A stretch of 64,000 nt of DNA, taken from the NCBI GenBank assembly GCA_963714995.1, contig CAVQQP010000017.1:124001-188000 (forward strand). Direction: 5' to 3'. Source of the stretch: Prado023 sp963714995. GTDB taxonomy: Bacteria; Actinomycetota; Actinomycetes; S36-B12; CAIYMF01. Of the stretch, positions 29,797-38,760 are shown piece after piece. The position numbers were made by a program, and so were the translations under genes. Below the pieces are notes generated by a model. That model saw only the letters and a program-made list of their open reading frames with translations, did not search any database and was not told the DNA's origin. Each line of letters starts with the position of its first letter. The first letter of the stretch is position 1.

Positions 29797-31053
29797 GTGC
29801 GCGTCCTCCTCTGGCATGGCTACCTGCTCAGCGGGACCGGGTCCAACGAGTACACGCGCGCGCTGGCCGGGACCCTGAGCCGCCAGGGTCACGACGTCGT
29901 GGTGTTCAGCCAGGACCCGCGCCCGCAGGACCACGACCTCGGTGGTGCCACGGTGATCCGGCCGGACCTCCCCGGTCGGCTGCCCGTGTTCGTCCTCGAC
30001 CGGTACGCCATGGCCACCCCAGCCCTGCTCCCGAGCATGCCGCGCTCCGAGGTGGACCGGTTCGTGGCTGCCCAGGTCGAGGCCATCCGTGGCACCGGCC
30101 CCGCGGACCTGCTGATCGCCAACCACGTCCTGCTCGGCGGTCCCGTGGGCGCGGCCAGTGGGCTGCCGTACGTGGTGAAGGCCCACGGCTCGGAGCTCGA
30201 GTACGCCATGCGCGGCCACCCCGACCTGTGCGGCTGGGCACGGCAGACCCTGGAGCCCGCACTCGACGTGGTGGTCGGCTCCGAGCACGTCGGCCGCGTG
30301 CTGGCCGACCTGGTGGGACCCATCGCCTCACGGGTCGTGACCCCCGGTGTCGACATCGACCAGATGGTGCCCGAGGACCGCGCACTGGCAAGGTCCAGAC
30401 TGGTCGAGGAGGCACGACACGACCCGGGGAACCCCGGGGATGAGCGCCTGCCGGACGCCCGCAACGCCCAGCGGATCGAGGCGTTCCTCGCCGGTCCGGA
30501 CCGTCCGACCGTCGTGTACGTCGGCAAGCTCAGCGAGCAGAAGGGCGTCCACCTGCTGCTCGAGGCCCTCACAGGCCTGGACGTGCGGGCGGTCATCGTG
30601 GGCTTCGGCCCGGCACGTGCCGACCTCGAGCGATCCGCCGCGGAGAAGGGACTCGACGTGCTGTTCACCGGCCCGCTGCAGCACCGCCACCTGGCGCACC
30701 TGTGGGCCGCCGCCGATGCCAGCGTCGTGCCCTCGGTCTTCCCGGAGGCGTTCGGGATGGTGGCCGCTGAGGCGGCGGCGACAGGGTGCCCGCCGATCGT
30801 CGCACGGCACAGTGGGCTGGCCGAGGTGGCCGCGGGGATCGCCGCCTTCCTCCCCCCACATCTGCGGACCGCCCTCACCTTCGAGCGGGACGACGCCGCT
30901 GACCTGCGGCGGGCGCTCGTGGAGCTCCTCGGCCTATCGGCGGGCGACCGGCAGGCGCTGTCCCAGGGCTGCCGCGAGGCCGTGGTGGCGCTCTGGAGCT
31001 GGGACAGCGTTGCCCGACGCATGCTCGCCCCAGCCGTGCCGGCTGGTCGCTGA
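29797..31053 (+). CDS. GT4-family glycosyltransferase
   Basis: 418 aa GT-B fold enzyme transferring a sugar from a nucleotide-sugar donor. The N-domain begins VRVLLWHGYLLSGTGSNEYT, the glycine-rich acceptor loop. The C-domain has VGKLSEQKGVHLLLEAL, VGFGP and the EX7E donor motif PEAFGMVAAEAAATG. No membrane helices are present. Acceptor and donor are not identifiable, though a cell-envelope or glycolipid role is common. The GTG start follows TATGGT by 6 bases. The insert between the two domains (RHDPGNPGDERLPDARN) is unusually long and charged. Confidence 0.88.
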   Translation: MRVLLWHGYLLSGTGSNEYTRALAGTLSRQGHDVVVFSQDPRPQDHDLGGATVIRPDLPGRLPVFVLDRYAMATPALLPSMPRSEVDRFVAAQVEAIRGTGPADLLIANHVLLGGPVGAASGLPYVVKAHGSELEYAMRGHPDLCGWARQTLEPALDVVVGSEHVGRVLADLVGPIASRVVTPGVDIDQMVPEDRALARSRLVEEARHDPGNPGDERLPDARNAQRIEAFLAGPDRPTVVYVGKLSEQKGVHLLLEALTGLDVRAVIVGFGPARADLERSAAEKGLDVLFTGPLQHRHLAHLWAAADASVVPSVFPEAFGMVAAEAAATGCPPIVARHSGLAEVAAGIAAFLPPHLRTALTFERDDAADLRRALVELLGLSAGDRQALSQGCREAVVALWSWDSVARRMLAPAVPAGR

Positions 31054-31088
31054 CGAGGGGACAAGTGGCCGTTCGTGCCGAACCGGTC

Positions 31089-31094
31089 CAGAAT
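31089..31094 (+). promoter_or_regulatory. -10 element, possible leaderless transcript
   Basis: CAGAAT, 7 bases before the ATG at 31102. The same hexamer and spacing occur before the SDR at 22620. Confidence 0.35.
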
Positions 31095-31101
31095 CCCGAC
31101 C

Positions 31102-31413
31102 ATGACCGCTGTCACCACCGTCGTCGACCGGACCGACACCAGCCGCTACGAGATCCTCAGCGATGGGCAGTTCGCCGGATACCTGGACTACCGGAACGAG
31201 GACGACCACATCGTGCTCATCCACGTCCAGATCGAGCCCGCCTTCGCGGGTCAGGGCCTGGCCTTCACCCTCGCCCAGGGCGTGTTCGACGACCTCCGCG
31301 CGCGCGGACGCCAGGTCGACCCCCAGTGCCCGTTCATGGCGCGATGGGTCGGCAAGCACCCGGAGTACGCCGACCTGGTGATCCCCAGCGCCGCTCCGGA
31401 CGTGAGCGGCTGA
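31102..31413 (+). CDS. Small GNAT-like N-acetyltransferase (YidJ/Gcn5-related)
   Basis: 103 aa compact acetyltransferase-like domain. DGQFAGYLDYRNEDDHIVL supplies the beta strands, EPAFAGQGLAFTLAQGVFDD the CoA-binding helix, and CPFMARWVGKHPEYADLV the conserved C-terminal signature of this short family. Members bind acetyl-CoA, but targets are unknown. The start is the second methionine of the frame, supported by position after the -10-like element and by the family length. It is convergent with the MerR gene, 25 bp apart. Confidence 0.88.
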   Translation: MTAVTTVVDRTDTSRYEILSDGQFAGYLDYRNEDDHIVLIHVQIEPAFAGQGLAFTLAQGVFDDLRARGRQVDPQCPFMARWVGKHPEYADLVIPSAAPDVSG

Positions 31414-31438
31414 GCGAGTCACCGGCCGTCCGACAACG

Positions 31439-32002
<564 letters not shown>

Positions 32003-32035
32003 GGTCGCACCTCCACTCGAGGGCTCGCGCGGGGA

Positions 32036-32047
32036 AGTTCGCGAACT
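32036..32047. promoter_or_regulatory. 12-bp perfect palindrome upstream of merR-type gene
   Basis: AGTTCGCGAACT is self-complementary. On the minus strand it lies between a possible -10 element (TACTGT, 32063-32068) and the ribosome-binding site of the MerR gene, where autoregulators often bind. Confidence 0.5.
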
Positions 32048-32132
32048 GGGGAGGATCGACAGTACGCCCCAACCTCGCGCACGTCACGCCGACACGCGCC
32101 GGCCCGGCAGAATCCCCCGGACCTCACCGAAC

Positions 32133-32169
32133 CTCCCCGGACTCGCGGAGGATCTGCCGAGTCGGGGAG
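32133..32169 (-). terminator. Hairpin downstream of the SUF operon
   Basis: CTCCCCGGACTCG and CGAGTCGGGGAG pair over 12 bp with one bulge around a 12-base loop, starting 22 bp after the sufT stop. No T-run follows, as is usual in GC-rich actinobacteria. Confidence 0.55.
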
Positions 32170-32190
32170 AGCCTGCGGGCGTCGGGCCGC

Positions 32191-32505
32191 TCAGACGTTG
32201 AAGCCCAGGGCGCGCAGCATGTCGCGGCCGTCGTCGGTGATCTTGTCGGGCCCCCACGGGGGCATCCAGACCCAGTTGAGCCGGAAGTCGTCGACGATCC
32301 CGTCGAGGGCCGCCCTCGTCTGGTCCTCGATGACGTCGGTCAGCGGGCAGGCTGCCGAGGTCAGGGTCATGTCCAGGGTGGCGACGTTGTTGTCGTCGAC
32401 GTGCACCCCGTAGATCAGGCCGAGGTCCACGACGTTGATCCCCAGCTCGGGGTCGACCACGTCGTGCAGGGCCTCCATGACGTCCTCGTCGGTCGCGGGG
32501 CTCAT
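32191..32505 (-). CDS. sufT: SufT-like metal-sulfur cluster assembly factor (DUF59)
   Basis: 104 aa DUF59/MIP18-family protein acting late in iron-sulfur cluster maturation or transfer. The conserved core is VVDPELGINVVDLGLIYG followed by LTSAACPLTDVIEDQ, with the functional cysteine in AACP, and WMPPWGPDKI near the end. The ATG overlaps the sufU stop (ATGA). It is the last gene of the SUF operon, the same place as in mycobacteria (Rv1466). Confidence 0.92.
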   Translation of the reverse strand: MSPATDEDVMEALHDVVDPELGINVVDLGLIYGVHVDDNNVATLDMTLTSAACPLTDVIEDQTRAALDGIVDDFRLNWVWMPPWGPDKITDDGRDMLRALGFNV

Positions 32506-32966
32506 CGGGTACCTCCAGTGGTCAGGGCCTGGCTGACTGCGTCCTTCCAGGCCATCCAGGACAACAACGCGCACTTGACCCGTGCCGGGTACTTCGCCAC
32601 GCCGCTGAACGCGATCGCATCCCCGAGGACGTCCTCGTCGGGCTCGGGTGCGTCGTGGTCGGTGGCCGACTGCATGAGGGCGACGAAGGCGTCATGCGTG
32701 GGCATCGCCTCGGCGACGGTGCGCCCGAGCAGCAGCTCGTACATCACGCTGGCGCTGGCCTGCGAGATCGAGCACCCCTGGTTGTCGTAGGAGATGTCGA
32801 CGACGGTGGCCGACTCCCCCGCACCCTCCAGGTGGACGCGCAGGGTGATCTCGTCACCGCAGGTCGGATTGACGTGGTGCACCTCGGCCTCGAAGGGCTC
32901 GCGCAGGCCGCGGCCGATCGGGTTGCGGTAGTGGTCGAGGATGATCTCCTGGTAGAGCGAGTCCAT
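32502..32966 (-). CDS. sufU: SufU zinc-dependent sulfurtransferase / scaffold
   Basis: 154 aa SufU. It receives persulfide sulfur from SufS by zinc-mediated ligand exchange. The ligand cysteines are visible in NPTCGDE, NQGCSIS and VKCALLSW, together with the conserved Asp of GDE. The start MDSLYQEIILDHYRNP is the family N-terminus and overlaps the sufS stop by one base (TGATG). It is part of a tightly overlapping SUF operon. Confidence 0.95.
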   Translation of the reverse strand: MDSLYQEIILDHYRNPIGRGLREPFEAEVHHVNPTCGDEITLRVHLEGAGESATVVDISYDNQGCSISQASASVMYELLLGRTVAEAMPTHDAFVALMQSATDHDAPEPDEDVLGDAIAFSGVAKYPARVKCALLSWMAWKDAVSQALTTGGTR

Positions 32967-34252
32967 CACGCCGCCCCGAAGAACCGCTGCGCCCGACGGA
33001 TGCCGACGACCAGGGCATCGACCTCGAACGGCTGGTTGTAGAGGCCGAAGCTGGCGCGCGTCGTGGCCGGCACCCCGTAGCGCCGGCAGGTCGGCCATGC
33101 GCAGTGGTGCCCCACGCGCACGGCAACCCCCTCATCGTCGAGCACCTGGCCGACGTCGTGGGGATGCAGGCCATCGACCGTGAACGAGATCGCGCCGCCG
33201 CGACCCGCTGCCGTCGGCGGCCCGATGACGTGCACGCCCGGGAGATCCGCGAGGGCGGCAAGGGCGTACTCGGTCAGCACGTGCTCATGGCCTGCGACCG
33301 CCGGCATCCCGATCCGCTCCAGGTACTGCACCGCAGCCGCGAGCCCCACGGCCTGGGCCACGTTCGGCGTGCCCGCCTCGAACCGCTGCGGCGGATCGGC
33401 GAACGTGGACCGCTCCATCGTGACCATGGCGATCATGGATCCCCCGGCGTTGAACGGGGGCATCGCCTCGAGGATCTCCGTGCGCCCCCAGAGGCACCCC
33501 ACACCGGTCGGCCCGAGCATCTTGTGCCCGGAGAACGCCATGAGGTCGATGCCCAGGGCGCGGACGTCGACCGACATGTGCGGCACCGACTGGCAGGCAT
33601 CGAGCACGACCAGCGCACCGACCTCCCGAGCGCGGGCCACGATCGGGGCCACGTCGTTGATGGTCCCGAGGATGTTCGACTGGTGCACGAACGACACCAC
33701 GCGGGTCTGCGCGGTGATGATCGTGTCGAGGTCGGTGAGGTCGAGATGCCCGTCGTCAGTGAGCCCGATCCAGCGCAGGACCGCCCCGGTCTTGTCGCAG
33801 AGCTCCTGCCAGGGCACCAGGTTGGCGTGGTGCTCCATCTCGGTCACGACGATCTCGTCGCCGGGGGCGAGCACGAACCGCTCCGCCCCGTCCGGCAGCG
33901 GCGCGCCGTGCGCCTTCTTCGCGGTGGCTGAGCTGAATGCGTGCGAGACGAGGTTCAGCGACTCCGTGGCGTTGCGGGTGAAGACCAGCTCGTGTGCCCG
34001 CCCCCCGACGAACCCGGCGATGATCGACCGGGCGGACTCGTACGCGTCGGTGGCCTGCTCGGCGAGGAAGTGCGCCCCACGGTGCACGGCGGCATTGTGC
34101 TGCTCGTAGAACTCGCGCTCCGCGTCGAGCACCGAGACCGGCTTCTGCGAGGTGGCGGCGGTGTCCAGGTACACCAGCGGCCGCCCGCCGCGCACTGTGC
34201 GCGCCAGGATCGGGAAGTCGGCCCGCAGAGCCGGGTCGAGCAGGGTCGTCAC
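32966..34252 (-). CDS. sufS: Cysteine desulfurase SufS
   Basis: 428 aa PLP-dependent class V aminotransferase-fold enzyme that removes sulfur from cysteine, forming an enzyme persulfide. The PLP lysine is in FSGHKMLGPTG, the cofactor-binding His in EMEHHANLVPWQ, and the active-site cysteine in RVGHHCAWPTCRR. Length is normal. The ATG overlaps the sufC stop (ATGA). It donates sulfur to SufU encoded immediately downstream. Confidence 0.96.
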   Translation of the reverse strand: MTTLLDPALRADFPILARTVRGGRPLVYLDTAATSQKPVSVLDAEREFYEQHNAAVHRGAHFLAEQATDAYESARSIIAGFVGGRAHELVFTRNATESLNLVSHAFSSATAKKAHGAPLPDGAERFVLAPGDEIVVTEMEHHANLVPWQELCDKTGAVLRWIGLTDDGHLDLTDLDTIITAQTRVVSFVHQSNILGTINDVAPIVARAREVGALVVLDACQSVPHMSVDVRALGIDLMAFSGHKMLGPTGVGCLWGRTEILEAMPPFNAGGSMIAMVTMERSTFADPPQRFEAGTPNVAQAVGLAAAVQYLERIGMPAVAGHEHVLTEYALAALADLPGVHVIGPPTAAGRGGAISFTVDGLHPHDVGQVLDDEGVAVRVGHHCAWPTCRRYGVPATTRASFGLYNQPFEVDALVVGIRRAQRFFGAA

Positions 34253-35013
34253 GCCGTCGCCGCCACCGGGGTGTACCTCGCGTAGCCGTCGGCCTCGATC
34301 TCGTCGGCGAGCTCCGGGCCGCCGGCAGCCACGATCCGCCCGTCGACGAACACGTGGACGTAGTCGGGGCGCACGTAGCGCAGGATCCGGGTGAAGTGGG
34401 TGATCAGCAGGACGCCGGCATCGCCGGACTCGCGCACCCGGTTGATCCCCTCGGAGACCACCCGCAGGGCATCGACGTCCAGGCCGGAGTCCGTCTCGTC
34501 GAGGATCGCCATCTTCGGGGCCAACAGCTCCAGCTGCAGGATCTCGGCGCGCTTGCGCTCACCGCCGGAGAAGCCCTCGTTGACGTTGCGCTGCGCGAAT
34601 GAGGGATCGATCTGCAGTCGCTCCATCGCACCCTTGAGCTCCTTGAGCCACAGGCGCAGCTTCGGGGCCTCCCCGCGGATGGCGGTCGCCGAGGTGCGCA
34701 GGAAGTTCGACACCGACACCCCGGGCACCTCCACGGGATGCTGCATCGCGAGGAAGAGCCCTGCGCGGGCGCGCTCATCCACGGACATGTCCAGGACGTC
34801 CTGCCCATCGAGGGTCACGGTGCCCGAGGAGATCAGGTACTTGGGGTGACCGGCGATCGCGTAGGCCAGCGTCGACTTGCCGGACCCGTTGGGGCCCATC
34901 AGCGCATGGGTCTCGCCGGAGTTCACCGTCAGGTTGACCCCGGTGAGGATCTCCTTGGTGCCGCCATCAGCCTCAACGGTGACGTGCAGGTCGCGGATCT
35001 CGAGGGTGGACAT
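34249..35013 (-). CDS. sufC: Fe-S assembly ATPase SufC
   Basis: 254 aa ABC-type ATPase of the SufBCD scaffold. Walker A GPNGSGKST is near residue 38, the signature reads FSGGERKR, and Walker B is MAILDETDSGLD. It has no membrane helices and works in the cytoplasm with SufB and SufD. A run of overlaps and short gaps with sufS and the Rieske-type gene shows one transcript. A weak GAGAACTCATG context precedes the ATG. Confidence 0.96.
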   Translation of the reverse strand: MSTLEIRDLHVTVEADGGTKEILTGVNLTVNSGETHALMGPNGSGKSTLAYAIAGHPKYLISSGTVTLDGQDVLDMSVDERARAGLFLAMQHPVEVPGVSVSNFLRTSATAIRGEAPKLRLWLKELKGAMERLQIDPSFAQRNVNEGFSGGERKRAEILQLELLAPKMAILDETDSGLDVDALRVVSEGINRVRESGDAGVLLITHFTRILRYVRPDYVHVFVDGRIVAAGGPELADEIEADGYARYTPVAATA

Positions 35014-35034
35014 GAGTTCTCCAGTTCTCGCCGG

Positions 35035-35358
35035 TCAGGCGACGGTCACGAAGACGGTGTCGCCTTCGACGGAAACGGGGTAGATGGGGATGGGGGTGGT
35101 GGCCGGCGGGCCACTGGGGCGGCCGGTGCGCAGGTCGAACCGGGAGCCGTGCAGCCAGCACTCCAACGTGCACCCGTCGACGTCGCCCTCCGAGAGCGAG
35201 ACGTCGGCGTGCGAGCAGATGTCGGAGACCGCGAACCACTCCCCCTCGGTGTGGACCACGGCGATCGGCACGCCATCGAGGACGACGCGGTGCGCAGTGC
35301 CCTCGGGGACGTCGGCGACCGAACAGGCGGGCTGGGCGCTCACGGGCTGGGCGCTCAC
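35035..35358 (-). CDS. Rieske-type ferredoxin within the SUF operon
   Basis: 107 aa soluble Rieske [2Fe-2S] protein of the non-haem-oxygenase ferredoxin type. Ligands are CSH and CWLH (CSHADVSLSEGD and ECWLHGSRFD). It sits between sufD and sufC in many actinobacteria and is presumed to carry electrons for cluster assembly. The first 15 bases are exactly duplicated, giving VSAQPVSAQP and two GTG starts (35358 and 35343), each in a GTGA context. The first overlaps the sufD stop and is taken as the start. Confidence 0.9.
   Translation of the reverse strand: MSAQPVSAQPACSVADVPEGTAHRVVLDGVPIAVVHTEGEWFAVSDICSHADVSLSEGDVDGCTLECWLHGSRFDLRTGRPSGPPATTPIPIYPVSVEGDTVFVTVA
35329..35358 (-). repeat. Exact 15-bp tandem duplication at the Rieske gene start
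   Basis: GGGCTGGGCGCTCAC occurs twice head to tail on the plus strand. Each copy holds a potential GTG start on the minus strand. Confidence 0.85.
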
Positions 35359-36542
35359 GGGCCGACCTCGCCGTCGTCGGCGTCCCGGAAGTCGTAGAGG
35401 GGGTCGATGGAACCGAGCTCGGCGTCGACGGCGGCCAGGAGCTGGGCCTCAACCTCCGGCACCCCGATCCGGTTGATCACGTCGGCGAAGAAGCCACGGA
35501 CCACCAGACGGCGCGCGACGGACTCGGGCACGCCGCGGCTCATCAGGTAGAACAGCTGCTCGTCGTCGAACCGACCGGTCGCCGAGGCGTGGCCGGCGCC
35601 GGCGATCTCGCCGGTCTCGATCTCGAGGTTCGGCACGGAGTCGGCCCGGGCGCCCTCGGTGAGGACGAGGTTGCGGTTGAGCTCGTACGTGTCGGTCCCG
35701 GTGGCCGCAGCGCGGATCAGGACGTCGCCGACCCACACGGTGTGCGCGCCCTGGCCCTGCAGCGCGCCCTTGTAGAGCACGTTGCTCCGGCAGTTCGGCA
35801 CGCTGTGGTCGACGAACAGCCGGTGCTCGATGTGCTGGCCGTCGTCGGCGAAGTACACGCCGATCAGCTCGGCGTCGCCTCCCGGCCCGGCGTACTCGAC
35901 GGACTCCACGATCCGGATCGCCCGTCCGCCCAGGCTGACCTGGGTCGAGCGGACCCGGGCGTCGCGGCCCAGGCGGATGGCCACCTGACCGGCGTGCACG
36001 GCGTCGGCGTCCCAGGTCTGGATGTGCACGAGATCCACCGACGCGCCGTCGCCGACGAGCACCGAGGTGTGCTCCGAGTAGTCCGCGGTCCCCTCATGGG
36101 CGATCAGGACCGTCGCCCGGGCATGGGCCCCGACCTCGACGACCAGCTGCCCGTGCACGAGACCGCCGGTCCCCGTCAGGCGGACCACGATGGGCTCGGC
36201 CACCTCCGCCTCGGCCGGGATCGACAGGCGCATCGCCCCACCCGCGTTGGCGACGGCCAGGGCCGAGGCGCGATCCACCGGCATGGGCAGCGCCTCGAGC
36301 GCCGGATCCCCCGCGGGGATCTCGGTGAGGGTCACCGCCTCGGGAAGGGTGGAGTCCCACGTGAGGTGAGCCTCGGAAGCGTCGCCGGAGAGGACGCGCG
36401 CGAACGCGGCCAGCGGCGTGAACCGCCACACCTCCTCGCGACCGGTGGGCATGGGGAACGACTCGATGTCCCGGGAGGTCACCCGGGGCAGAAGGTCCTG
36501 TGCGGGGGTCAGGCTGACCTCCCGCTCCTCAACAGCGGACAT
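35355..36542 (-). CDS. sufD: Fe-S assembly protein SufD
   Basis: 395 aa beta-helix scaffold protein of the SufBC2D complex. The C-terminal core has the sequence pattern shared with SufB (GRFDDEQLFYLMSRGVPES). This block is nearly identical to one in SufB and reflects common ancestry. The N-terminal region (LPRVTSRDIESFPMPTGREE) is typical. ATG 36542 overlaps the sufB stop by one base (TGATG). It probably helps acquire iron. Confidence 0.95.
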   Translation of the reverse strand: MSAVEEREVSLTPAQDLLPRVTSRDIESFPMPTGREEVWRFTPLAAFARVLSGDASEAHLTWDSTLPEAVTLTEIPAGDPALEALPMPVDRASALAVANAGGAMRLSIPAEAEVAEPIVVRLTGTGGLVHGQLVVEVGAHARATVLIAHEGTADYSEHTSVLVGDGASVDLVHIQTWDADAVHAGQVAIRLGRDARVRSTQVSLGGRAIRIVESVEYAGPGGDAELIGVYFADDGQHIEHRLFVDHSVPNCRSNVLYKGALQGQGAHTVWVGDVLIRAAATGTDTYELNRNLVLTEGARADSVPNLEIETGEIAGAGHASATGRFDDEQLFYLMSRGVPESVARRLVVRGFFADVINRIGVPEVEAQLLAAVDAELGSIDPLYDFRDADDGEVGP

Positions 36543-37951
36543 CAGCCGACGGCCCCTTCCATCTGCAGCTCGATCAGGCGGTTCAGCTCGAGGGCGTACT
36601 CCATGGGCAGCTCGCGCGCGATGGGCTCGATGAACCCGCGCACGATCATCGCCATGGCCTCCTCCTCGGTCATGCCGCGACTCATCAGGTAGAACAACTG
36701 GTCCTCGGAGACCTTGCTCACGGTGGCCTCGTGGCCCATCGCCACGTCATCGACGCGCACGTCCACGTACGGGTAGGTGTCCGAGCGCGAGATGTCGTCG
36801 ACGAGCAGCGCGTCGCAGCGCACCGTGGACTTCGAGTGGTGCGCCTGCTCCTGGATCTGCACGAGCCCGCGGTACGAGGTCCGACCGCCGCCCCGGGCGA
36901 CGGACTTCGACACGATCGCCGAGGAGGTGTACGGCGCGGCGTGCACCATCTTCGACCCGGCGTCCTGGTGCTGGCCCTCGCCGGCGAACGCGATCGACAG
37001 GGTCTCGCCCTTGGCGTGGGGCCCCATCAGCCAGACGGCCGGGTACTTCATGGTGACCTTGGATCCGATGTTGCCGTCGATCCACTCCATGGTGGCGCCC
37101 TCGTGGGCCACGGCACGCTTGGTGACCAGGTTGTAGACGTTGTTCGACCAGTTCTGGATGGTCGTGTAGCGGCAGCGGGCATCCTTCTTGACGATGATCT
37201 CCACGACCGCGGAGTGCAGCGAGTCGCTGGAGTAGATCGGGGCGGTGCAGCCCTCGACGTAGTGCACGTAGGCGCCCTCGTCGACGATGATCAGCGTCCG
37301 CTCGAACTGGCCCATGTTCTCGGTGTTGATCCGGAAGTAGGCCTGCAGCGGGATCTCGACCTGGACGCCCGGGGGGACGTAGATGAACGAGCCGCCGGAC
37401 CAGACCGAGGTGTTGAGTGCGGAGAACTTGTTGTCCCCGACCGGGATGACCGTGCCGAAGTACTCCTTGAAGAGCTCCTCGTGCTCACGCAGGCCCGTGT
37501 CGGTGTCCAGGAAGATGACGCCCTGCTCCTCGAGGTCCTCGCGGATCTTGTGGTAGACCACCTCGGACTCGTACTGCGCGGCCACGCCGGCGACAAGGCG
37601 CTGCTTCTCGGCCTCGGGGATGCCCAGGCGGTCGTAGGTGTTCTTGATGTCGTCGGGCAGCTCCTCCCAGCTGGTGGCCTGCTTCTCGGTGGAGCGCACG
37701 AAGTACTTGATGTTGTCGAAGTCGATCCCCGAGAGGTCGGCGCCGAAGGTCGGCATCGGCTTGCGTTCGAAGAGCTTGAGGCCCTTGAGGCGCATGTCGA
37801 GCATCCACTGCGGCTCGGACTTCTTGGCCGAGATGTCGCGGACCACGGCCTCGGACAGCCCGCGCTTGGCGGTGGCGCCGGCAGCGTCGGAGTCCGACCA
37901 GCCGTACTCGTAGGTACCGATGCCCTCGAGCTGCTCGGTGTTGACCGTCAT
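36542..37951 (-). CDS. sufB: Fe-S assembly protein SufB
   Basis: 469 aa main scaffold on which nascent clusters are built. Conserved blocks include YFVRSTEKQATSWEELPDDI, GSFIYVPPGVQVEIPLQ and the C-terminal EDQLFYLMSRGMTEEEA. The cysteine in EGCTAPIYSSDSLH is the expected cluster or sulfur-accepting residue. No intein is present, unlike the mycobacterial homologue. An AAGGAAGGA site precedes the ATG, which overlaps the regulator stop by one base. Confidence 0.97.
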   Translation of the reverse strand: MTVNTEQLEGIGTYEYGWSDSDAAGATAKRGLSEAVVRDISAKKSEPQWMLDMRLKGLKLFERKPMPTFGADLSGIDFDNIKYFVRSTEKQATSWEELPDDIKNTYDRLGIPEAEKQRLVAGVAAQYESEVVYHKIREDLEEQGVIFLDTDTGLREHEELFKEYFGTVIPVGDNKFSALNTSVWSGGSFIYVPPGVQVEIPLQAYFRINTENMGQFERTLIIVDEGAYVHYVEGCTAPIYSSDSLHSAVVEIIVKKDARCRYTTIQNWSNNVYNLVTKRAVAHEGATMEWIDGNIGSKVTMKYPAVWLMGPHAKGETLSIAFAGEGQHQDAGSKMVHAAPYTSSAIVSKSVARGGGRTSYRGLVQIQEQAHHSKSTVRCDALLVDDISRSDTYPYVDVRVDDVAMGHEATVSKVSEDQLFYLMSRGMTEEEAMAMIVRGFIEPIARELPMEYALELNRLIELQMEGAVG

Positions 37952-38667
37952 CAGGTGGTCCTTCCTTCGGGGGTCGTCGATACGTCAGCGGGAGCGCACG
38001 GCACGGCGGTGTGCTGTCCCATGCCGGTGGGGATGTGGGTCGTGCACACGCCATCACCGTGGGAGAGGGTGGCCAGGCGCATGACATGCGTGCCCAGCAG
38101 GCGCCCGAAGGCCTCGGTCTCGGCCTCGCAGAACTGGGGGAACTCGGCTGCGACATGGGCGACTGGGCAGTTGTGCTGGCACAGCTGGATGCCGTTGGCC
38201 GTGGGCACCGCCACCGCGGCGTAGCCCTCGGCCGCCAGGGCGTCGGCCAGGACGTCGACGCGCACGTCCATCGGCTCAGCCAGGTCCAGGAGGTCGGAGT
38301 AGCGCCGCTCCAGCTCGGCCACACGCCGCCGCGCGAACTCCATGACCGCGTCGTCACCACCGGTCTCGGCCACGAACCGCAGGGCACCGACCGCGACATC
38401 GTCATAGGCGTTGCCGAAGCTGTCGCGCCCGGTCTGGGTCAGGTGGTAGACCCGAGCCGGCCGACCCCGGCCCCGCCGGCGCGTGTCCGGGCCGTACGGG
38501 GGTCGGTCGGAGGCCTCGACGAAGCCAGCGTCCACGAGGTCGTCCATGTGCTTGCGCACCGCGGCACCGCTGAGCTCGAGACGCTCTGCGAGCTCAGCGA
38601 CAGTGGCCTGGCCCATGTCGAGCAGGGCCCGGGCCACACGCGCTGGCGCACCGGTCAGGATTTCCAC
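37951..38667 (-). CDS. sufR: SufR-like Fe-S cluster-sensing regulator
   Basis: 238 aa repressor of the SUF operon. The N-terminal winged helix is of ArsR/DeoR style (GQATVAELAERLELSGAAVR then KHMDDLVDAGFVEAS). A basic wing RRRGRGRPARVYHLT follows. The C-terminal part has clustered cysteines in LCQHNCPVAHVAAEFPQFC for a [4Fe-4S] cluster that reports iron-sulfur status. It is the first gene of the operon, as in mycobacteria (Rv1460). The GTG at 38667 lies inside an inverted repeat, consistent with autoregulation. No ribosome-binding site is visible. Confidence 0.9.
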   Translation of the reverse strand: MEILTGAPARVARALLDMGQATVAELAERLELSGAAVRKHMDDLVDAGFVEASDRPPYGPDTRRRGRGRPARVYHLTQTGRDSFGNAYDDVAVGALRFVAETGGDDAVMEFARRRVAELERRYSDLLDLAEPMDVRVDVLADALAAEGYAAVAVPTANGIQLCQHNCPVAHVAAEFPQFCEAETEAFGRLLGTHVMRLATLSHGDGVCTTHIPTGMGQHTAVPCAPADVSTTPEGRTT

Positions 38668-38702
38668 AACCCCATTGTTGCGTATTTCCTCGGAACTGCA
38701 AC
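38667..38702 (-). promoter_or_regulatory. Candidate SufR operator/promoter region
   Basis: CAAC-N6-GTTG (38667-38680) overlaps the sufR start codon. A further GTTGC...GCAAC pair spans 38677-38702. These symmetric sites are AT-rich relative to the surroundings and cover the only promoter space of the operon, so they are plausible SufR binding sites. Confidence 0.45.
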
Positions 38703-38748
38703 ATCCGGGTCCCGACCCCGCCCGGGAGCAGCCCCCGTACCCCCCACC

Positions 38749-38754
38749 TACACT
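38749..38754 (+). promoter_or_regulatory. -10 element, leaderless ABC ATPase transcript
   Basis: TACACT, 6 bases before the GTG at 38761. Confidence 0.6.
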
Positions 38755-38760
38755 CTCAGG

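Noticed and set aside
35355..37951. Intein in SufB, as in mycobacteria
   Set aside because: SufB is 469 aa and continuous, with no intein splice motifs.
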